Shown here: piece after piece, positions 57,824 to 64,000 of the stretch
Layout: every line of letters starts with the position of its first letter
Numbering within the stretch: position 1 is the stretch's first letter
From: Paraescarpia echinospica
Lineage: Eukaryota > Annelida > Polychaeta > Sabellida > Siboglinidae
Direction of reading: 5' to 3'
DNA length: 64,000 bases
NCBI GenBank assembly: GCA_020002185.1
Contig: CM034543.1
Location: 28,686,572-28,750,571 of the forward strand
The notes under the pieces: generated by a model
The model's input: the letters and a program-made list of their open reading frames with translations, nothing else
The model's database searches: none
Told to the model about the DNA's origin: nothing
Translations under genes and position numbers: made by a program

Positions 57824-58163
57824 GTGAACGGAGTGAATGGAGTGAATGGAGGGAATGGAGTGAATGGAGGGAATGGAGTGAATGGAGTGAATGGAGTGAA
57901 TGGAGTGAATGGAGTGAATGGAGTGAATGGAGTGAATGGAGGGAATGAATGGAGTGAATGGAGTGAATGGAGTGAATGGAATTAATGGAGTGAATGGAGG
58001 GAATGGAGTGAATGGAGGGAATGGAGTGAATGGAGGGAATGGAGTGAATGGAGTGAATGGAGGGAATGGAGTGAATGGAGTGAATGGAATGAATGGAGTG
58101 AATGGAGTGAATGGAGGGAATGGAGTGAATGGAGTGAATGGAGGGAATGGAGTGAATGGAGTG
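57824..58163. repeat. 9-bp minisatellite GGAGTGAAT / GGAGGGAAT, about 38 copies
   Basis: Nearly pure array; 9 is divisible by 3 so frames on both strands read simple repeats such as (GVN) and (HSI). No protein is inferred. Confidence 0.96.
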
Positions 58164-58335
58164 CTCTGTGGTGAATATGTTGCTGAACAAAAAGTTGTTT
58201 TTAACAAACTCAGCTATGAATAATCTGGTTGGTAAAATATATGTGATAAATAATGCAACGTGGAACGATTTGCCTGATAAGTTACATAAATAAAAAACAA
58301 CTTTACGTACCGATAATAATTACTGTACATAACAC

Positions 58336-59346
58336 GACATTATGAAAAGGCATTCGACAGTGTAGACAGGGAGATCCTCTGGAAACTGCTACAACATTAT
58401 GGAGAGCCAACCAAACTGGTAAACCTGGTCAAGAACAGCTATGAAGGAACAGGCTGCAGTGCAGAGTAATCCATGGAGTCGTTTTGAAGTGAAGATTAGA
58501 GTTAGACAAGGCTGCCTGCTGTCCGTGTTTCTCTTTCCCATTGACTGGATTATGAAGAAGTGCACAATGCAGAGGTGGAATTTCCAGTGGACACTATGGA
58601 CACAACTGGAAGAAATAGACTTCGTCGATGATCTGGCACTGCTGTCCCACAGCCACCAGTAGATGCAGGACAAGACAACAAAACTGGCAGTCATCTCCTC
58701 ACAAGTGGGCCTCAACATACATTAAGAAAATTTTAACACAGTACAACAAGGCATTTGAAGAGGTAGTGGCCTTCGCCTACCTGGGCAGTGTCATCGATAA
58801 ACAGGGCGGCACAGACGCAGATGTCAGAGCAAGGCTTGGTAGGGCAAGAGTAGCATTTCTACAGCTGAAGAACATCTGGAGCTCCAAAGTGCTGTCATTA
58901 CACACAAAGATCCGGCTGTGAAGTCAGTCCTACTGTATAGAGGCGAGACGTGGAGGACAACCAACACCACCAACAGAGTGCAGACCTTCGTCAACAACTG
59001 CCTAAGAAGAATCCTCCAGATCGACTGGCCAGACGCAATCAGCAACATTGACTTGTGGAGGAGGACACACCCACTGTCTGCTGAGGATGAGATCAAAAGA
59101 AGATGGAGATGGATTGGCCACACCCTCTGGAAACCAACTTCAAGCATCACCAGACAAGTCCTGACATGGAATCCCTGAGGCAAGAGAAATTGAGGTCAGC
59201 CGAAGAACACTTGGTGAAGGGACCTCCTGACAGACACCAAGGAGATGGGCTCCACCTGGAAACAGCTGGAGAGAAGGGCCCAGGACTGGAGACTATGGAG
59301 AGCTGTTGTTGATGGCCTATGTCCCAGGAGGGATGATGAGCATAAG
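58336..59346 (+). pseudogene. LINE reverse-transcriptase remnant with C-terminal domain
   Basis: Across broken frames: HYEKAFDSVDREILWKLLQ, VRQGCLLS, FVDDLALLS (RT catalytic block), [51 protein letters not shown] and finally RAVVDGLCPRR. This is a LINE of a different clade from the CR1 element, with a typical restriction-like tail region ending in 'WxxLVxGLCPRR'. It is inactivated by stops and frameshifts. Confidence 0.8.
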
Positions 59347-59698
59347 TTCCCATAACTGCCATAAGTAACGTGATTTGCACTTGCGCCCAATTTTACTGTT
59401 ATAGTAGCACCCACAATAAATCAGAATGCTGGTGTAGCTGATATTGAATTTCTGGTTTATGACGGTGGTGGGAGTAAAAACTGTGCAGGCTAATGACATT
59501 ACGTCACTAATCAGCATTTGTGTAGAATCCGGACCCTTTTGAAGCCCAAATAAAAAAACGTGCATCCTATTCACTAGTCGGCACTTGTATCAAATCCGGA
59601 CCCCTCTGAAGCCATAATGGCGATCTGGTTTACACCAGTTTGCACCGTTGCGACTGTGCGTTACCGCACTCCACACGAAAATGAGCGATATAGCAGCG
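59347..59698. other. No gene seen; target region of the hAT insertion
   Basis: Less AT-rich sequence that continues after the hAT element at 61182, as shown by the target-site duplication. No coding frame was recognised. Confidence 0.35.
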
Positions 59699-60500
59699 CA
59701 GACCTGGGGCCGAAGTACTCGGTACTCATGTACTCGAGTACATTTTTGAAGTACTCGTACTCATACTCATGATACTTATGGGTCATGTACTCGTACTCAT
59801 ACTCATTGTACTCAGATTTTACGAGTACATTACGAGTACATCTGAGTACTTTCTCAATATGTACAGGAGAAAATAAATATATTTGATTAAAAAATGAGAT
59901 TTTCCTTAAATATTTAAATGTTCAACTATTTAAAAAATACTTTGTTATTTCTGATAGTATACAACCTTACCATCCCTACATGTCCCAGTGCATTCTCATT
60001 CTCTGATAACCATGACTATGATACCCAAACATGGCAACAGGCAGCACCTTTTCCTAGTCAGAAACACCCTGTTAAGCAAACAATAATTGTAGGCTAGCAG
60101 TTCAGGCCATAAACCTGTTTGTTTAATTAAGCCATAAAGAGTCAATTAGCAGTTAACCCACCAGTTAGACAGGAAATGCCTTTGATGTAGTATGGAGACC
60201 ATGCCACTTGGCACTGGCTGACAGTGCTAACTGCTAAGAACAAGAACTGCCAGTCTTCCTCTGTAGAAGTAAGGTGGCTCAAGTCAGACTGTCTCCTACA
60301 CTAGTATAATCCCATGCCAGCAGCCTGGCTAAAAAGTCCAAAGGGGATGCTGAGCCTGTTATGTGGACATGTGCTAACCCTCTCAACAACTAGTAGTCTA
60401 CGATCAGAAAATATAAATTGCAAACTTATAACGTCAGCAGATGAACGTGAGGTGAACGAATACCTCAGTCAGCCATGTACAGATTGAAGAAGAAGAAGGT

Positions 60501-60660
60501 AAGTTCTTATATAGCGCAGTATCCAGTCCTCAGGACGGCTCAAAGCGCTTAACACTTTACTCCCTGGCAGACCTGTTCAATCGAACACCATCTCGACTTC
60601 TCTGGGAAGCATCCAGAGAAGTCGAGTGACCTCACAGTGACCCACTGCAGTTCTGAGTTT
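60501..60660 (-). repeat. SINE fragment nested in the hAT element
   Basis: On the minus strand: GCTTCCCAGAGAAGTCGAGA, ATGGTGTTCGATTG, AAGCGCTTTGAGCCGTCCTG and GGACTGGATACTGCGCTATA; the same tail as at 3205-3405 and 17250-17340. Confidence 0.6.
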
Positions 60661-60691
60661 TCCAACTCTGGCTCAGTTGGTCCCTCACCAT

Positions 60692-60826
60692 CTCAGCATG
60701 CCAGCCTCATCAGCCCCAGTTGAAAGGGTATTTAGCATAGCGGAGAAAGTATTCTGCCCTGAACAGTGCAGCCTGAAAGACTCAACCTGTGAACAACTCA
60801 TGTTCATTCGGTGCAATGGCAAATAG
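60692..60826 (+). pseudogene. hAT transposase C-terminal dimerisation fragment
   Basis: A 44-codon stretch reads LSMPASSAPVERVFSIAEKV followed by CPEQCSLKDSTCEQLMFIRC and NGK before a stop. This is the hAT dimerisation-domain signature (PASSAPVERVFS). The catalytic region is missing, and the SINE sits just upstream. It lies inside the element with hAT ends, in the plus orientation. Confidence 0.85.
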
Positions 60827-61181
60827 ATGATAAGATCATAGGATGCCACTGAAATGAATGCCAATGAAGTGAATTTCATTGTTGATGAAATAGAGGTTTT
60901 TTAGTTTTCCTCATAACAAATTTATCAACTGCCATTACATATTCACTTGTGCTGAGTTATATAAATTAGATTAATTAATAATTTTAAAATACGTTATTAT
61001 TTAATATTTATATTTTTTTAATGTACTCGTACTTTTACTCGTACTCATGAGAATGTACTCGTACTTGTACTCATACTCAGCTTTTAGCAATGTACTCGTA
61101 CTCGTACTCATCCATCATCAAAGTACTCGTACTCGTACTTGTACTCATAAAAATGTACTCGGCCCCAGGTCTGTAGCAGCG

Positions 61182-61349
61182 TATGTTGATACAAACCGGG
61201 ATGCTATTTATGCCTCAAAACCATGCGAAGACACAATATTCTTAAATGTAAATATGCCTAGGATAATGTTGAATGTTAACTCACTCAGGTATCAAAGGCA
61301 AAACTCAAGTTATAACGGTGAAATAAACTGAGTACTGTGAGAAACATTT
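61182..61349. other. Continuation of the hAT target region
   Basis: A short frame 61047-61331 spans the element end and is not a gene. No recognisable product. Confidence 0.3.
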
Positions 61350-61770
61350 ATGCACAGACTGTGTGGAAATTGCAGACAAAGATTACAAACTAATGTCAGA
61401 CAAGTAGCAGATTCAATGGTTTTTTCCACCCTGCAACTTAAAGGTTATAAAATCTGAGGACTGATAAAATCTGTGAGGAAAGATGCAAACAATTCCTAAA
61501 GAAGGTAGAAGACAGAATCAGTGCATTAGAAAATGAAATCAGAACCAAAATAGATGAAAAAAGAATGAAGCAAAATTAGAAAAAACCATCGTCAGCTTAG
61601 GCAAAGTTCAATATCAGTCACGGAAGTGGTTCAAACACAAGTTAAAGAGCAAAACATGGAAACAAAAGAAAGAGAAAAAAGGCTGAACAATGTAATCATC
61701 TTCAACCTATCAGAAGCAACATCACAAGCAAAAACTACAAGACAACACCGTGACAAAGAACAAATTCTAG

Positions 61771-62100
61771 AAATCTATAAACAATGACCTCACAGACATC
61801 GACATCATAGAAATCTATAAACAATGACCTCACAGACATCGACATCATAGAAATCTATAAACAATGACCTCACAGACATCGACATCATAGAAATCTATAA
61901 ACAATGACCTCACAGACATCGACATCATAGAAATCTATAAACAATGACCTCACAGACATCGACATCATAGAAATCTATAAACAATGACCTCACAGACATC
62001 GACATCATAGAAATCTATAAACAATGACCTCACAGACATCGACATCATAGAAATCTATAAACAATGACCTCACAGACATCGACATCATAGAAATCCGTAA
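61771..62100. repeat. 40-bp tandem repeat, 8 copies, nearly identical, within LINE ORF1
   Basis: The unit contains AAATCTATAAACAATGACCT and CACAGACATCGACATCATAG. Copies start at 61771, 61811 and so on to 62091. As 40 is not a multiple of 3, it disrupts the ORF1 frame. High identity points to recent expansion or an assembly artefact. Confidence 0.96.
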
Positions 62101-62898
62101 ACAAAAGAAAACGCAAACAGTCCCAGACCAGTTCTAGTAAAACTTTCACCATCTTATAGACAACGACAAGTTCAAAAACATTAAAATAGATTACGACAAA
62201 ACCAAACAAGATAGAGGAATCAAAACAGCTCTTCGAAGAAGCAAAGAGACAGGAAGCTGCAGACAGGTCGGGGAATACCTGTACAGAGTCAGGGTTCTAC
62301 CATGGGAAAGAAGAATAAGAAAGATAAGGAAAAGCCACATCCACCTAGAACAACAGATGGTAAAACAAATGTAAATAAAGATACTCTTAGAGACATAGGC
62401 AGCATTCTGAGTGCTTCTATACAAATGTAGACTAACTAAGAAATCAGCAAAAAGAACTTGAAAAAAGAATTCCAGAACTTCAACCTCACATAATAGCTAT
62501 TAATGAAGTAAAACCAACAAATCCCAAATGTAATATAACAATACTAGAATTGTCCATAGACGGTTATATCTTATTCTAAAAAACATAGAAAATAATGATG
62601 GAAGGGGTATTATAATATATGTTATAAATTCCCTACATGCAGAAGTAAATATAGAGACAACTTTCCAAGAATGCCTATTTATAGACAGCAAACTTAAAAA
62701 TAAAACCAAACTTCTGTTTGGGTGCATATACAGAAGCGATGGTGGATTAAAAAAAAATAATGCAGAACTGTTAAATATGATTAGATAAATATCACAAGCT
62801 AAATACACACATATCACAATTACAGTTAAGTTAAATCTCCCCGACATTAACTGGAATCACTGGACGACAAAATCCAATAACCCTAACAACTTAAATAT

Positions 62899-63171
62899 GT
62901 GGAATGCCTTAGAGACACCTTCATGTTCCAACTTGTCACAAACCTAACTAGAACACGACATACAAATAGTACTAACCTTTTAGATTTAATCCTATCAAAC
63001 ATTGAAGATAATGTAGGAGAAACAGAATACCTTTGCCCTCTAGGTAAAAGTTACCACTGTGTAATTAGATTCAATATTTTATGCAATGTCACTACATGTA
63101 AATACACTAAAAAAAGAAAGACGTACAACATGGCAAATTACGAAGAACTGATAAGAGTTTTTGCTTATTGA
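62899..63171 (+). pseudogene. Endonuclease end of the second LINE's ORF2
   Basis: A 90-codon frame reads LTRTRHTNSTNLLDLILSN then IEDNVGETEYLCPLGKSYHC, the conserved last block (normally ...PLGxSDH) of the AP-endonuclease. The expected SDH reads SYH, so a catalytic Asp is lost. Stops flank it. Confidence 0.7.
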
Positions 63172-63312
63172 CTGGGAAGAAAAAGTCAAGATTGTAAAGA
63201 CAACGTTAATGATCTGTGGGAAATCCTTTAAAATATACTAATTTCATCAGAAGATAAATACATACCTCAAAAAGAAGTTTCAAGTAATAGAAAGGGAAAT
63301 TTCCCCCTGAAC

Positions 63313-63537
63313 ATGAATACAAGAAAGTTAATCAGACGTAAAAATAGAATGTGTACAAGAATGAAGATACATGGAGACAAGGGATGGGTAAAATATCTAG
63401 AGTATTGTAAAAGTAGAAATAAAATCAGAGCTCTAACTAGAAAGCTCCGAAAGGAGTTTGAACGGAACTTTGCACACCAAACAAAAAAAAAACTAGTCTT
63501 CTGGAAATATTTTAAATCTAAGACTACAATTAAATAA
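63313..63537 (+). pseudogene. ORF2 connector between endonuclease and RT
   Basis: A 74-codon frame reads LIRRKNRMCTRMKIHGDKGW, ALTRKLRKEFERNFA and VFWKYFKSKTTIK, matching the layout of the connector in the CR1 element at 10330-10560 (KSFYAYVRSKQ there). Confidence 0.65.
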
Positions 63538-64000
63538 GGAATTAGGGAACTGAATATAGATCACACAAACCCGATATCTCAAACAACGACTGATGATAGA
63601 GAAAAAACAAATATTCTTGCTGATTACTTCGCCAGTGTATTCACTACAGAAACAATAAAATAGCGATGCACAAGCTAAATATAACTAAAAACACAATATT
63701 ACTGATGTTAAAACAACTTAACACAAGCAAATCACCTTGTCCTGATGAAATAGGTGCTTGGTTATTAATTAATGGAGTTATCAGAGATCATCTGTATCCC
63801 CTTACAAATGATATTTGAAACATCTATAAAAACTTCTTGTATTCCCAATGATTGGAAGGGTGCCAAAATATCAGAAAAAGGAAATAAGAAGTTAGCTAAG
63901 TAAACTAAAAAGTTTCAACATTACGAATAAATTAATTAATTGGATAGAGGCATTCATAACAGACAGACGACAAAAGGCAGCAGTAAATGGCAAAGAATCT

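Larger units (their letters stand above)
59699..61173 (+). mobile_element. hAT-superfamily transposon, 1475 bp, perfect 8-bp duplication
   Basis: The termini CAGACCTGGGGCCGAAGTAC and GTACTCGGCCCCAGGTCTG are inverted repeats. TAGCAGCG is present directly before (59691-59698) and after (61174-61181). Subterminal regions are full of GTACTCGTACTCATACTCAT-like repeats on both sides, as in hAT elements. The interior has a remnant of the transposase C-terminus and a nested SINE fragment. It is therefore a deletion derivative that cannot move on its own. Confidence 0.92.
61350..64000 (+). mobile_element. Second CR1-like LINE, degraded, runs off the window
   Basis: Parts in order: coiled-coil ORF1-like sequence (KKVEDRISALENEIRTKIDE) at about 61490, a 40-bp tandem expansion, an ORF1 C-terminus (YLYRVRVLPWERRIRKIRK), endonuclease pieces (HIIAINEVKPTNPK, GIIIYVINSLHAEVNI, NLLDLILSNIEDNV), an RT connector (WKYFKSKTTI, ADYFASVFTTET), and the start of the RT (LNTSKSPCPDEIG). 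After a gap, INWIEAFITDRRQKAAVNGK ends the window. Many stops and frameshifts make it inactive. It differs clearly from the element at 7690. Confidence 0.8.

Noticed and set aside
57739..58223. Frames of GVN, HSI and TPF repeats
   Set aside because: A 9-bp microsatellite-like array; no splice or start context, and no domain.

Overview
This is a window of animal nuclear genome: AT-rich, spliced genes with GT/AG introns, and many retrotransposons, DNA transposons and minisatellites. The mix of CR1-like LINEs, a Ty3/gypsy element, tRNA-derived SINEs and hAT-type elements suits an invertebrate, possibly a lophotrochozoan such as a mollusc. That placement is inference; no diagnostic marker is present.

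Layout. (1) 1-7000: mostly non-coding, with weak evidence for one spliced plus-strand transcript (about 495-4020) and one spliced minus-strand transcript (about 6900-4649). (2) 7020-7440: dispersed repeat, a perfect AT-rich hairpin and a tRNA-like relic. (3) 7690-12400: an almost complete CR1/L2-like non-LTR retrotransposon (ORF1 with an SGNH-esterase domain, ORF2 with endonuclease and reverse transcriptase), broken by very few frameshifts. (4) 12725-16640: a decayed, 5'-truncated Ty3/gypsy pol (RT, RNase H, integrase) and a probable 3' LTR. (5) 16675-17340: repeat fragment and a full-length SINE. (6) 18689-55654, minus strand: the one host gene I can establish, an orthologue of the iron-sulfur DNA helicase DDX11/ChlR1. 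I could assemble 28 coding exons; all junctions are GT/AG, phases agree throughout, and the product is 962 residues. (7) 55655-64000: upstream flank, repeat copies, a 9-bp minisatellite, a LINE remnant, a hAT element with perfect 8-bp target-site duplication, and a second CR1-like LINE running off the window edge.

The DDX11 introns hold about a dozen minisatellites, including a 106-bp array of about 31 copies, plus several MITEs and LINE fragments. The most unusual observation is that several arrays look seeded on DDX11 splice sites: the intron 22 array repeats the exon 22 5' splice site, the intron 19 repeats echo the exon 19 donor, the intron 23 array starts at the exon 23 donor, and the exon 2 acceptor is copied into intron 1.

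I found no convincing new multigene system. The window is one host helicase gene in a repeat-rich setting.
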